Shown: positions 52,147-59,914 of the stretch, piece after piece
How the letters are laid out: each line of letters starts with the position of its first letter
How positions within the stretch are numbered: the first letter of the stretch is position 1
Source: CAZSHG01 sp964459995
GTDB taxonomy: Bacteria; UBP14; UBA6098
Length of the DNA stretch: 64,000 nucleotides
Assembly: GCA_964459995.1 (NCBI GenBank)
Contig: CAYWOR010000003.1
Span: forward strand, 154,734-218,733
Reading direction: 5' to 3'
Program-made: the position numbers and the translations under genes
Notes under the pieces: model-generated
Databases searched by the model: none
Told to the model about the DNA's origin: nothing
The model's input: the letters and a program-made list of their open reading frames with translations, nothing else

Positions 52147-52758
52147 TTGAATTATCGAAGGGTTGTCGTCGGAGATTTGGAAACTAATTGCTACATCCTT
52201 TGGGACGACTCGAAGGATGTAGTGTTAATTATCGATCCCGGCGCGCAGGTGGCGAAAATTTGTGAAATCCTCTCGGAAAAAGAGCTTAAACCCACTGAAA
52301 TCGTCCTTACGCACTCTCATTACGATCATATCTGCGCCGCACCCGAACTGAAGGAAACCTTCGGGATACCCATATCTATCCATGCCGACGACGCCGAGAA
52401 TCTCAAAAAATCGACCTCGAATTTTTCGGCTGTTTTTGGGGAGGATGTTGAGTTCGAGGCAGACCGAATCCTTCACGAAGGAGATATATGGTCGTTCGGC
52501 GATGAATATCTCAAAGTCCTTCACACACCAGGACATAGTGAAGGTAGTATTTCGCTTGTGTCGAATCAGATTATCCTCACCGGAGATACGGTTTTCAAAT
52601 GTGGGATAGGCAGAACCGACCTTCCGGGTGGCAACTACGGGTGTCTCAGGGAGTCGATAGGGCGGTTATTGACATTTCCCGATGAAACAGTGCTTTTCCC
52701 CGGTCATGGCCCGCGGACAACTATCGGAGACGAAAGAATCTTTCTATCGGAGATATGA
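52147..52758 (+). CDS. Glyoxalase II-like metallo-beta-lactamase hydrolase
   Basis: 203 residues. Metal ligands: THSHYDH (H-x-H-x-D-H) near 57-63, the later histidine in HTPGHSEGS, the aspartate in TGDTVF and the last histidine in FPGHGP. Resembles small hydroxyacylglutathione-hydrolase-like or persulfide-dioxygenase-like MBL proteins; the exact substrate cannot be read. TTG 52147 is preceded by GGAGAGG at the right distance; an in-frame TTG at 52132 is the alternative. It overlaps the next gene (ATGATG). Confidence 0.92.
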   Translation: MNYRRVVVGDLETNCYILWDDSKDVVLIIDPGAQVAKICEILSEKELKPTEIVLTHSHYDHICAAPELKETFGIPISIHADDAENLKKSTSNFSAVFGEDVEFEADRILHEGDIWSFGDEYLKVLHTPGHSEGSISLVSNQIILTGDTVFKCGIGRTDLPGGNYGCLRESIGRLLTFPDETVLFPGHGPRTTIGDERIFLSEI

Positions 52759-53276
52759 TGACAAAAGAAATAAGAGCACTTAGAACGTTGAGCGAGGTCA
52801 GAGACGCTGTATCGAAGGGTTTAGCGGATATTGCAACGGAGGACCTTTTAGTCTCTCACCTTCAGCTTGGCGACAATGCCGAAGGGTATCGATGGGAGCT
52901 TCATCGAGGCGAGGTTCCTTTTTGGGTCGATCTAATGAGATTCGATGGCAAGTTGGATCTTCTTGTGGCATATAGTATTATGTTCATGGTGCCCCAGAAA
53001 TGGGACGAAACTCAAAAGGGGCGATTATTCCGCTATCTTCTTGAATGTAACGACTTCTCGCAGACTTGGGATGCTAAGTTCTTCCTGAAGGATGACGCTG
53101 TGATTCTCTGTTCGAGCCGAATGGGAGACGAGATAGATAAACACTCAGCCAGAATACTTGTGGACACTTTTAGCCGTTTCGCGCAGATGTTTTCAATTAA
53201 GGTCTATGAAGAATTCGAAGACCTGACTAAACTAACAGTTAAAAGAGACGATTCCGAAATCCCCGGTGTGGGTTAG
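52755..53276 (+). CDS. YbjN / chaperone-like domain protein
   Basis: 173 residues, soluble. Alternating strands and helices (LDLLVAYSIMFMVP, RLFRYLLECNDFSQTWDAKFF split, CSSRMGDEIDKHSARILVD) match the fold style of YbjN and type III secretion chaperone-like domains. Function unknown. Coupled to the MBL gene by overlap; the SH3 lipoprotein follows after 16 bases. Confidence 0.65.
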   Translation: MMTKEIRALRTLSEVRDAVSKGLADIATEDLLVSHLQLGDNAEGYRWELHRGEVPFWVDLMRFDGKLDLLVAYSIMFMVPQKWDETQKGRLFRYLLECNDFSQTWDAKFFLKDDAVILCSSRMGDEIDKHSARILVDTFSRFAQMFSIKVYEEFEDLTKLTVKRDDSEIPGVG

Positions 53277-53292
53277 TCAAAGGAGTATCTAT

Positions 53293-54009
53293 ATGCGTTG
53301 CTTCATGTTAGCTATTATTGCTCTTCTGATGTTTTTAGGTTGCGCCGGATACCGCGGTCCAAATCAGCCGTTGACAATTGAGCCTATTGTTGTAACCCAC
53401 AAACTAACTTCAGGTTACTACAAAGTTACCGAAGCCACATCTCTTTATGAAAGTGCGGATGCCGGTTCTCGCAAGGTTGGTGCGGTTAAAGCCGGCGAGA
53501 TTATCGAGGTTGTCGATGTCGCCGGAGCTTATGCCCAGATTAGATTTTCAGAAAACGCCGGATGGGTTCTCGATGTGGATGTCGAGGACACCGGCGCGAG
53601 GGCGATTGTGCGGACACTCGGCGAAGTTCAGGTAAAGGCTCAGCCAAACACTCTGAGTTCCAATATTGCCGTCCTCGAACCCGGGAGGCTTCTGACATTA
53701 AAAAAGCGCGAAGGAAGCTGGCTTTATGTGAAAATCTCGGAAAACCGCGGATGGCTTATGGCGGGACTAATCGAACCGTTGGGAACTACATCTCAGGCGG
53801 CCTCGCCACGTGCGGTAACAGAAAAAGTTTATTGGAAGGTTCTGAAAAAATCTAATCTTAGAAGCTCACCGAACACAGTATCGGAAATTCTGCGTCTGAT
53901 GCCTTCAGGATCGTCGGTTGTCTATCTCGGAACACATGGCGAGTGGATTCAGGTCGAGTATGACGGCACAGTAGGTTATGTCCACGAGGATTTGGTCTCG
54001 CCGCATTAA
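53293..54009 (+). CDS. Lipoprotein with three bacterial SH3 domains
   Basis: 238 residues. Lipobox FLGC near residue 17. Three SH3b repeats: about 43-92 (ATSLYESADAGSRKVGAVKAGE), 100-155 (VQVKAQPNTLSSNIAVLEPG) and 175-235 (NLRSSPNTVSEILRLMPSG), separated by short linkers. SH3b domains often bind cell-wall peptides. ATG 53293 with AAAGGAG upstream is preferred over GTG 53266, which overlaps the previous gene. Confidence 0.88.
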   Translation: MRCFMLAIIALLMFLGCAGYRGPNQPLTIEPIVVTHKLTSGYYKVTEATSLYESADAGSRKVGAVKAGEIIEVVDVAGAYAQIRFSENAGWVLDVDVEDTGARAIVRTLGEVQVKAQPNTLSSNIAVLEPGRLLTLKKREGSWLYVKISENRGWLMAGLIEPLGTTSQAASPRAVTEKVYWKVLKKSNLRSSPNTVSEILRLMPSGSSVVYLGTHGEWIQVEYDGTVGYVHEDLVSPH

Positions 54010-54025
54010 CTTAGTTTCAGTTGAA

Positions 54026-54058
54026 ACAAAAAAGGCAGGGTTGCACCTGCCTTTTTGT
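54026..54058. terminator. Bidirectional terminator
   Basis: ACAAAAAAGGCAGG, loop GTTGCA, CCTGCCTTTTTGT between the convergent SH3 lipoprotein and clpC genes; A-tract and T-tract serve both strands. Confidence 0.92.
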
Positions 54059-54078
54059 ATTTACTATTCGGGTTAATA

Positions 54079-56577
54079 TCAGCTTCCCACGCTCTCAGGG
54101 GTTTGTGTTTCATCCTCCTCGGAGGGTTTCATCGGAATGATAGGCCGGAAAATTAGACTATCCGATTCGGTATCGAGATCTACGAAAATAACCGAATCCC
54201 ATGGTATGTCACCGGCAACGAGTTGCGCCGAAAGTGGATCTTCGAGATATTTCTGAATTGCCTTTTTTAGCGGTCTCGCACCCATATTCGGATCGAATCC
54301 TTTATCGGCAAGCCAACGTCGGCTTTCTGCACTAAGATCGAGGCTCATGTTTTTGTGCTTGACTCGCTTGTTCACTTCAGCTATTTCCAAATCGACAATC
54401 TTCTCGATATCGTGAAGTTCCAAAGGCCGGAAAACCACGACATGGTCGATGCGGTTAAGAAGTTCAGGACGCATCGATTTTTTCAGCTCGGTAATCATAT
54501 CGCGTTTGGAGTCTTCGTAATCGGGTTTCGCTTCAACAGAATCGAATCCGAGCTGTTTCGTTATAAGATGCTTCGTGCCGATATTCGAGGTCATTATGAT
54601 GAGCGTATTTTTAAAATTGACCCTTCTGCCGAAAGAATCTGTCAGAACACCGTCTTCAAGAATCTGAAGCAGGATTCCGAAAACCTCAGGATGAGCCTTT
54701 TCTATCTCATCGAATAAAACGACGCTATAGGGATGGCGTCTCACCTGTTCTGTGAGAGCGCCTCCTTCATCGTAGCCGACATAACCCGGAGGTGCCCCGA
54801 CAAGTCTGCTGATCGAGAATTTTTCCATATATTCGGACATATCTACGCGAATAAGGGCGTCTTCGGAGCCGAAGAGAAACTGCGTGAGAACTTTTGCCAG
54901 ATGTGTTTTGCCGACTCCGCTCGGCCCCATAAAGAGGAAGCTTCCTACAGGTCTGTTTGGATTTCCCAAGCCTGCACGGCTACGCCGTATCGCGGCGGAA
55001 ATAACCCCGATAGCCTCGTCCTGCCCGATAATTTCTCTTCCTATTACTTTCTCGATTTCAAGAAGGCGTTTGGCGTCCTCTTTGCCGATTTCCGAGATGG
55101 GAATTCCGGTCATCTTGCTTGCAACTCTCGCGATGTCGTCCACAGTAACTTCTGGACGGTTCTGTTCTCTGGCCTTGTGCCATTCCTCCTCCTCTTTCTC
55201 GAATCGGATTCTGGCGGTGCGTATTTTGTCGCGAAGCCTTGCCGCTCTTTCGAATTCTTGTCCTGAGATTGCGGCTTCTTTCTGACGTTCAAGCTCTGCG
55301 ATGTCGAGTTCAAGTTCGATTAGATGGCGTGGCTTAACATAACCAGCAAGGTTCACCATCGCGCCGGCTTCGTCGATGAGGTCTATCGATTTATCCGGCT
55401 GGAAACGCCCCTGAATAAAACGGTCGGCATACCGCACCGAGGCTTCGAGAGCGTCTGGCGTGATTTTCACTTTATGATGGTCTTCATAATGGCGTTTGAG
55501 GCCGCGAAGAATGTCAAGTGTCTCCTCGGGATTAGGAGGATCGACAGTTATTGTCTGGAATCTGCGTTCGAGAGCGCCGTCTTTTTCGATATGTTTACGA
55601 TATTCTTCGAGCGTTGTTGCACCGATGCACTGAAGTTCGCCGTTTGCGAGCATTGGTTTGAGGATGTTGGATGCGTCCAACGCTCCTTCCGCGCCGCCCG
55701 CTCCAACAAGAGTATGAAGCTCGTCGATGAAAAGTATAGTTTCACCGTCTCCGGCGATTTCGTCGAGAACCGCTTTGATTCGTTCTTCGAATTGGCCGCG
55801 ATATTTCGTCCCCGCGACGAGGCCGGTCAAATCGAGGCTAACGACACGACGATTCTGAAGGAGATATGGAACGTCTTTTGCGACGATTCTCTGAGCGAGA
55901 CCCTCGACTATAGCCGTTTTGCCGACTCCCGGTTCGCCGATAAGCACAGGGTTGTTCTTCTTTCTTCTGCAGAGAATCTGCGCCACTCTTTCGATCTCGG
56001 CGGCACGGCCGATAACCGGATCGAGACGGTTACGCCGCGCATGCTGGGTAATATCGCGTCCGAATTGATCCAGCGCGGGGGTTCGGCCTTCGGACGAAGA
56101 GCCTTCCCTACGGCTCAAAGGCCTATCCTTGACATTCGAGGAACTTCCAACTTGATTAAGCAATCTGAGTGCTTCGTTGTAGGACAGATCGAACATCATA
56201 AGAACCTGCGCGGCAAGGGATTTGCCCTCGCGAATCATAGCAAGAAGAAGATGTTCGGTGCCTATTCTTTGCAGGCCAAGATCCTTCGCCTCGTTCGCGG
56301 ATTGCTCTATTGCCTTATTTGCGCGGGCAGTCATGATAATATGCCCAAGAAAATAGGTTGTTTCACCGGCGTCGAGCATATCCTCGATCGTCCTTCGGAC
56401 ATTTTGTGGATCGACCGAGGCGAGTTTCATGATCTCGATAGCGTTTCCGGTTCCCTCGCGGATTATTCCCAAGAGAAGGTGTTCGGTGCCAATATATGAA
56501 TGGCCGAGCCTCGCGGCCTCTTCGCGCGCATATTGAAGAACTTTCTTAAACCTTTCAGAATACATTCCGTTTATCAT
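54079..56577 (-). CDS. clpC: ATP-dependent Clp protease ATPase ClpC
   Basis: 832 residues. Two Clp N repeats (about 5-145), first AAA+ with GEPGVGKTAIVEG, a middle coiled region with a UVR-type motif (QEFERAARLRDKIR) characteristic of ClpC, second AAA+ with GPSGVGKTHLAKVL and sensor/arginine residues, and the C-terminal D2-small domain (MGARPLKKAIQKYLEDPL). Unfolds substrates for ClpP and handles stress. GGAGG is five bases before the ATG; it has a good promoter and an upstream dyad. Confidence 0.97.
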   Translation of the reverse strand: MINGMYSERFKKVLQYAREEAARLGHSYIGTEHLLLGIIREGTGNAIEIMKLASVDPQNVRRTIEDMLDAGETTYFLGHIIMTARANKAIEQSANEAKDLGLQRIGTEHLLLAMIREGKSLAAQVLMMFDLSYNEALRLLNQVGSSSNVKDRPLSRREGSSSEGRTPALDQFGRDITQHARRNRLDPVIGRAAEIERVAQILCRRKKNNPVLIGEPGVGKTAIVEGLAQRIVAKDVPYLLQNRRVVSLDLTGLVAGTKYRGQFEERIKAVLDEIAGDGETILFIDELHTLVGAGGAEGALDASNILKPMLANGELQCIGATTLEEYRKHIEKDGALERRFQTITVDPPNPEETLDILRGLKRHYEDHHKVKITPDALEASVRYADRFIQGRFQPDKSIDLIDEAGAMVNLAGYVKPRHLIELELDIAELERQKEAAISGQEFERAARLRDKIRTARIRFEKEEEEWHKAREQNRPEVTVDDIARVASKMTGIPISEIGKEDAKRLLEIEKVIGREIIGQDEAIGVISAAIRRSRAGLGNPNRPVGSFLFMGPSGVGKTHLAKVLTQFLFGSEDALIRVDMSEYMEKFSISRLVGAPPGYVGYDEGGALTEQVRRHPYSVVLFDEIEKAHPEVFGILLQILEDGVLTDSFGRRVNFKNTLIIMTSNIGTKHLITKQLGFDSVEAKPDYEDSKRDMITELKKSMRPELLNRIDHVVVFRPLELHDIEKIVDLEIAEVNKRVKHKNMSLDLSAESRRWLADKGFDPNMGARPLKKAIQKYLEDPLSAQLVAGDIPWDSVIFVDLDTESDSLIFRPIIPMKPSEEDETQTPESVGS

Positions 56578-56605
56578 TATTCCTCCGATGGAATTTAACT
56601 TACAA

Positions 56606-56634
56606 ATAATAGAGATGAATTTTCAATAAGTCAA
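56606..56634 (-). promoter_or_regulatory. Promoter of clpC
   Basis: Minus strand TTGACT (56629-56634), 17-base spacer, TATTAT (56606-56611), 29 bases upstream of the ATG. Confidence 0.82.
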
Positions 56635-56639
56635 GTTTG

Positions 56640-56667
56640 CCCATGGTTTATTTAGCCTAACCATGGG
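56640..56667. promoter_or_regulatory. Nine-bp dyad upstream of clpC promoter, CIRCE-like layout
   Basis: CCCATGGTT, ten-base spacer, AACCATGGG: perfect nine-base arms beginning five bases upstream of the clpC -35. The architecture resembles heat-shock operators such as CIRCE (TTAGCACTC-N9-GAGTGCTAA) but the sequence differs, and it is not a CtsR direct repeat. Confidence 0.55.
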
Positions 56668-56683
56668 AATTTCGAAGTAAAAA

Positions 56684-56707
56684 AGCCCGAGTGAACACAC
56701 TCGGGCT
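56684..56707 (-). terminator. Terminator of the tRNA operon
   Basis: Ten-base-pair perfect stem AGCCCGAGTG / CACTCGGGCT with a four-base loop. On the minus strand it is followed directly by TTTTT. It lies seven bases past the tRNA-Met 3' end. Confidence 0.95.
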
Positions 56708-56713
56708 GAAAGA

Positions 56714-56790
56714 TGGTAGCGGCGCAGGGACTTGAACCCCGGACACGCGGATTATGATTCCGCTGCTCTAACCGACTGAGCTACGCCGCC
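56714..56790 (-). tRNA. tRNA-Met (CAT) or tRNA-Ile2
   Basis: 77 bases including an encoded CCA. Cloverleaf with acceptor GGCGGCG paired to CGCCGCT, D-arm, anticodon loop ATCATAA (anticodon CAT) and TTCAAGT T-loop. The first pair is G-U, not the C-A mismatch of initiator tRNA, so it is an elongator Met tRNA or a lysidine-modified Ile tRNA. Confidence 0.95.
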
Positions 56791-56879
56791 GTAAACTATC
56801 AAAATACTCGATTCCATCCAATCGATGGAGAGAAATTCTCGAGGGAACGACCGTTTGGTCAACGGCCGTCCCTCGATTA

Positions 56880-56954
56880 TGGTAGCCCCAACGGGAGTCG
56901 AACCCGTGTCGCAGGCTTGAAAAGCCCGTATCCTAACCATTAGACGATGGGGCC
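56880..56954 (-). tRNA. tRNA-Glu (TTC)
   Basis: 75 bases with encoded CCA. Acceptor GGCCCCA / TGGGGCT, anticodon loop TTTTCAA with anticodon TTC, T-loop TTCGACT. Confidence 0.96.
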
Positions 56955-56975
56955 GAAATGAAAAGAACTCAAATG

Positions 56976-57050
56976 GGTGGGTGAAGGGATTCGAACCCTC
57001 GGCATTCAGAACCACAATCTGACGCTCTAACCAACTGAGCTACACCCACC
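56976..57050 (-). tRNA. tRNA-His (GTG)
   Basis: Has the extra G at position -1 opposite C73, the hallmark of tRNA-His. Anticodon loop TTGTGGT with anticodon GTG. The 3' end reads ...CAC-CCA so that, counting C73, a full CCA is not encoded. Confidence 0.95.
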
Positions 57051-57060
57051 GCGATTAAAA

Positions 57061-57116
57061 GGGAAGCGCTTTTGATAAAGGATTTGTGGGATGCAAAAAC
57101 AACCGCAAGCGCTCCC
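57061..57116. repeat. Inverted repeat in the tRNA spacer
   Basis: GGGAAGCGCTT (57061-57071) and AAGCGCTCCCC (from about 57106) pair with one mismatch around a 35-base loop, between tRNA-Arg and tRNA-His. The rest of the 220-base spacer shows no gene. Confidence 0.45.
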
Positions 57117-57245
57117 CCAGTCAAAATACCAACGAACAAATATCAAGTCCGATACTCACATGTTACTTTTTCATCAGCTTGATAGCACGTATCACAACAA
57201 TCGCAGACGCTCAAATCCACCAAACATGGATTCTTTAAGCGATTG

Positions 57246-57267
57246 ATCCGTAGGATGGCCTACGGAT
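57246..57267. repeat. Nine-bp hairpin after tRNA-Arg containing a copy of its anticodon arm
   Basis: ATCCGTAGG, loop ATGG, CCTACGGAT. The right part TGGCCTACGGATT (57257-57269) is identical to 13 bases of tRNA-Arg (57298-57310). No T-run follows. Confidence 0.6.
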
Positions 57268-57273
57268 TTCTTA

Positions 57274-57347
<74 letters not shown>

Positions 57348-57367
57348 AAATCTATCGAACTTCAAAG

Positions 57368-57389
57368 AGCCGTCTAAACAGCAACGGCT
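57368..57389 (-). terminator. Possible terminator after DUF362 gene
   Basis: AGCCGT / ACGGCT stem with a ten-base loop, 60 bases past the stop codon. The T-tract on the minus strand is weak. Confidence 0.35.
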
Positions 57390-57446
57390 AAAAATATTCC
57401 TAAATGCCGTGGAGTCAAGCATTTTTTTGATTTTGTGTCGAAAAAA

Positions 57447-58547
57447 TCAAAGTTCTTCAGAAAACTTATATTCTGTAGTTCCAAGACCCAATCGCGCGCC
57501 GTATTCGAACTGATAGCGATAGGGAACCGAGGGATAGAGTCTCTGAATATTATCGCCGTCGCCCCTTTCGATTTCCGAACCGGGAAATGGAACCGCATTA
57601 TTGAAAATATCACAGGCCGCGATATCGACCGCGAGAGCGTCATCGCCGAGAAGAATGCCGATATCTTCGACCAAGGGCTCCATCCGGCGACTCATGCAGT
57701 CGCATTCAGGGGCAATGTTCGCGAGAATTTCTATATGAAACATTTTCCCGGCTAATCGTGAATTTACAGCCGCCGCAGTTTCAACAAGCTTCTCCAAAAA
57801 TGCTTTAGGCGAGGAATTCCAGAGAATTCTATACGCACCGGTGGGGCAAATTGCGATGCATTCCGCACAACCGATACAAAGATTCAAATCGATTATGGGG
57901 TAATTGTTCGCCATTACGATCGCATCTGCCGGACAGTGACGCTCGCAAATGCCGCAGGATGTGCATTTTGACTTGGAAAACTCCGGTTTGACCTCGGCAT
58001 GCATAATCTGCTTTGTCGCTCTCGACGCCATGCCCATTGAGAGGTTCTTTATCACCCCACCGAAACCGGAGGCGAGGTGCCCCTTGAAATGTGAAATCGT
58101 GATTATGCCGTCAACATAATCGACCAGCGAAACAACTTTGACTGTTTTTTGCCTTTTCGGTTCGCCGGGAACTGTGATTTCGATTATGTCCAGACCCAAC
58201 ATTCCATCCGCAACGACTGCTGGGGCGCCTGTTCCGGAGTAATCGAACCCATGTCGATGCGCGGTTAGAAGGTTGTCTATTGGATCGCGACGTTCGCCGC
58301 GGTATAGGGTCGTCGTATCAAAAATGAATGGTTTGCCGCCCTGCGAAATCACAAACTGAGCCACAGCGCGGGCATAATCCGGTGGCAAAAAAGTGATATT
58401 CCCGGGTTCACCCCAATGGACTTTGATCCCAATTTTTGCACCATCGAAAAGAAATTTGGGACGAACTTCCTGCAAAAAACTGCCGAGTTTCGCCGCTGTT
58501 TGGGCATGAGTTTCCGCCCAACGGATGAAACGAACATCTGCGCTCAT
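57447..58547 (-). CDS. DUF362 protein with two 4Fe-4S clusters
   Basis: 366 residues. DUF362 domain at about 30-190 (KIGIKVHWGEPGN, IITISHFKGHLASGFGG) followed by two ferredoxin motifs CTSCGICERHCP and CIGCAECIAICP near 193 and 223, then about 120 residues with further cysteines (PECDCMSRR). Such proteins are predicted iron-sulfur redox proteins of unknown substrate. ATGA overlap with the rhomboid stop upstream makes it part of a three-gene operon. Confidence 0.88.
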   Translation of the reverse strand: MSADVRFIRWAETHAQTAAKLGSFLQEVRPKFLFDGAKIGIKVHWGEPGNITFLPPDYARAVAQFVISQGGKPFIFDTTTLYRGERRDPIDNLLTAHRHGFDYSGTGAPAVVADGMLGLDIIEITVPGEPKRQKTVKVVSLVDYVDGIITISHFKGHLASGFGGVIKNLSMGMASRATKQIMHAEVKPEFSKSKCTSCGICERHCPADAIVMANNYPIIDLNLCIGCAECIAICPTGAYRILWNSSPKAFLEKLVETAAAVNSRLAGKMFHIEILANIAPECDCMSRRMEPLVEDIGILLGDDALAVDIAACDIFNNAVPFPGSEIERGDGDNIQRLYPSVPYRYQFEYGARLGLGTTEYKFSEEL

Positions 58548-59335
58548 CTGTTCTCCGGATGATTTCTGCTCGAATAAAATTTTCCGGCACGGATTAGGAT
58601 TTCTCGTTCGTCTTGAGTAAGCGACTCTACTCCTTCACGCATTACTTTGTCGAGAATTCTGTCTATGTTGGCCGGGCTCATGGGGCCGCCAGTAAGATCG
58701 CTTAATATGGTCGATTGCGTTCTTCGGTGCTGGGTTTTACCGAGATGCCAGATCGCGAGGAGTATCCCGCCGAAAACCATTCCGCCGAGATGGCTTATAT
58801 GCGAAATACCGTCTCCGCGGTTGCCCATCGTCGCTATGAATTCCATTATTGCGAAAAGCACGACAAGGTATTTGGCTTTAATTGGAATCACGAACCAGAG
58901 AAGAATCATCCTGTTCGGATATAAAACGCCATAGGCCAATAGGAGCCCGTAAACAGCTCCGCTTGCGCCTAATACAGGGTATTGCGAGAAAATAGCGGTA
59001 ATAATTCCTGCGCCGATACCGCAGAAGAAATAGTAAAAAAGGAATTTCCCTTTTCCCCAGCGGACTTCCAGCTCCCTTCCGAACATATAGAGCACGAAGA
59101 GGTTGATGAACAAATGGAAAAAACCACCGTGAAGGAAAAGATAAGTGATTAATTGATATAGCTTTAGTTCTGAGAAAACTGTTCGTGGATTAAGAATAAG
59201 CGATTCGGCGAGTCCCGGCGCGGCTAACTGGAGAAGAAAAAACAGCCCTGTTACGACGAGAATCGTCATAACACCAGGCCCTATTGGCGGAGGGCCATAA
59301 CTGTAATAGTCGTTTTGCCGGCCTCTCCACCTCAT
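58544..59335 (-). CDS. Rhomboid family intramembrane serine protease
   Basis: 263 residues with six membrane helices. Catalytic serine at about 125 in GASGAVYG and catalytic histidine at about 182 in HISHLGG; HGGFFHLFINL is the conserved helix-2 region. The C-terminal 70 residues form a soluble helical tail (IDRILDKVMREGVESL) common in FCB and actinobacterial rhomboids. Overlaps neighbours at both ends (TGATG and ATGA). Confidence 0.95.
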   Translation of the reverse strand: MRWRGRQNDYYSYGPPPIGPGVMTILVVTGLFFLLQLAAPGLAESLILNPRTVFSELKLYQLITYLFLHGGFFHLFINLFVLYMFGRELEVRWGKGKFLFYYFFCGIGAGIITAIFSQYPVLGASGAVYGLLLAYGVLYPNRMILLWFVIPIKAKYLVVLFAIMEFIATMGNRGDGISHISHLGGMVFGGILLAIWHLGKTQHRRTQSTILSDLTGGPMSPANIDRILDKVMREGVESLTQDEREILIRAGKFYSSRNHPENR

Positions 59336-59775
59336 CAGTTCTCTATTTGCCCCGATTCGGTGTCGAGGTAGATCGAGAATTTGCTTTCGCCTCCTCGAAT
59401 ATCAAAAAGGAAGACCGAAGCCATCGCACGGATTCCCTCTGCATCGATCGGCCCCTCTCCGAGCAGAATCGATCTCGCCATGATGAGTTCCAGATGCTCA
59501 TCAGTAAGTAATCCGAGGTTGCGAAGCTTTAGCAAAGCCCCGTAGCCGTCGGTCGTGAGATGAATTTTCTCGAAAGAAGACAAAATTCGCATGGGTGCGC
59601 GAGAATGGCTTTTAAGATTGCCCTCCGCCCATTTTATAGCTCTGTCTATTTCATCGGAAGAATATCCCTTGTCGGTGAACTCCCCTGCGAGTATTCGTTT
59701 ATCGCGGGGCAGAGAGCCCTGTCTTTTCGCTATCTCAGCGATTTCGACGATTATATCCAAAATCCTGTTTTCCAT
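59335..59775 (-). CDS. DUF494 / Smg-family protein
   Basis: 146 residues. The N-terminal MENRILDIIVEIAEIA helix, the 'GY-x-x-x-EID-x-AI-x-W' stretch, and the C-terminal LTDEHLELIMARSILLG followed by an acidic strand match the DUF494 (Smg) family. Smg was named for its place near dprA/topA; its function is unknown. No ribosome binding site is visible, and the promoter lies so close that the mRNA would be leaderless. Confidence 0.78.
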   Translation of the reverse strand: MENRILDIIVEIAEIAKRQGSLPRDKRILAGEFTDKGYSSDEIDRAIKWAEGNLKSHSRAPMRILSSFEKIHLTTDGYGALLKLRNLGLLTDEHLELIMARSILLGEGPIDAEGIRAMASVFLFDIRGGESKFSIYLDTESGQIEN

Positions 59776-59784
59776 AGTGTCTGC

Positions 59785-59812
59785 AAGATAAGAAAAAAAA
59801 GTTCAAAGTCAA
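59785..59812 (-). promoter_or_regulatory. Promoter of DUF494-rhomboid-DUF362 operon
   Basis: Minus strand TTGACT (59807-59812), 16-base spacer, TATCTT (59785-59790). Expected start near 59778, three or so bases before the ATG at 59775. Confidence 0.65.
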
Positions 59813-59863
59813 GTTATGACAACTAAAATACGCCCTGCTTTTTTCGATTCTCAAATTTGCGGG

Positions 59864-59892
59864 TTGATTTATCGAGAGAATTCATTTATTAT
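59864..59892 (+). promoter_or_regulatory. Promoter of YchF-like/DUF401 operon
   Basis: TTGATT (59864-59869), 17-base spacer, TATTAT (59887-59892), 23 bases before the ATG. Confidence 0.7.
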
Positions 59893-59914
59893 CGCAGATT
59901 ACAAGGAGTGAAAT

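Noticed and set aside
55324..56499. 391-codon open frame on the plus strand inside clpC
   Set aside because: Antisense shadow of an unmistakable ClpC with all AAA+ motifs.
56640..56667. CIRCE or CtsR box before clpC
   Set aside because: The dyad arms (CCCATGGTT) do not match TTAGCACTC, and the direct-repeat GGTCAAA of CtsR is absent. It is reported as an unknown dyad instead.
57246..57269. Prophage attachment site at tRNA-Arg
   Set aside because: Only 13 bases are shared, only 41 bases apart, without an integrase or phage gene in the window.
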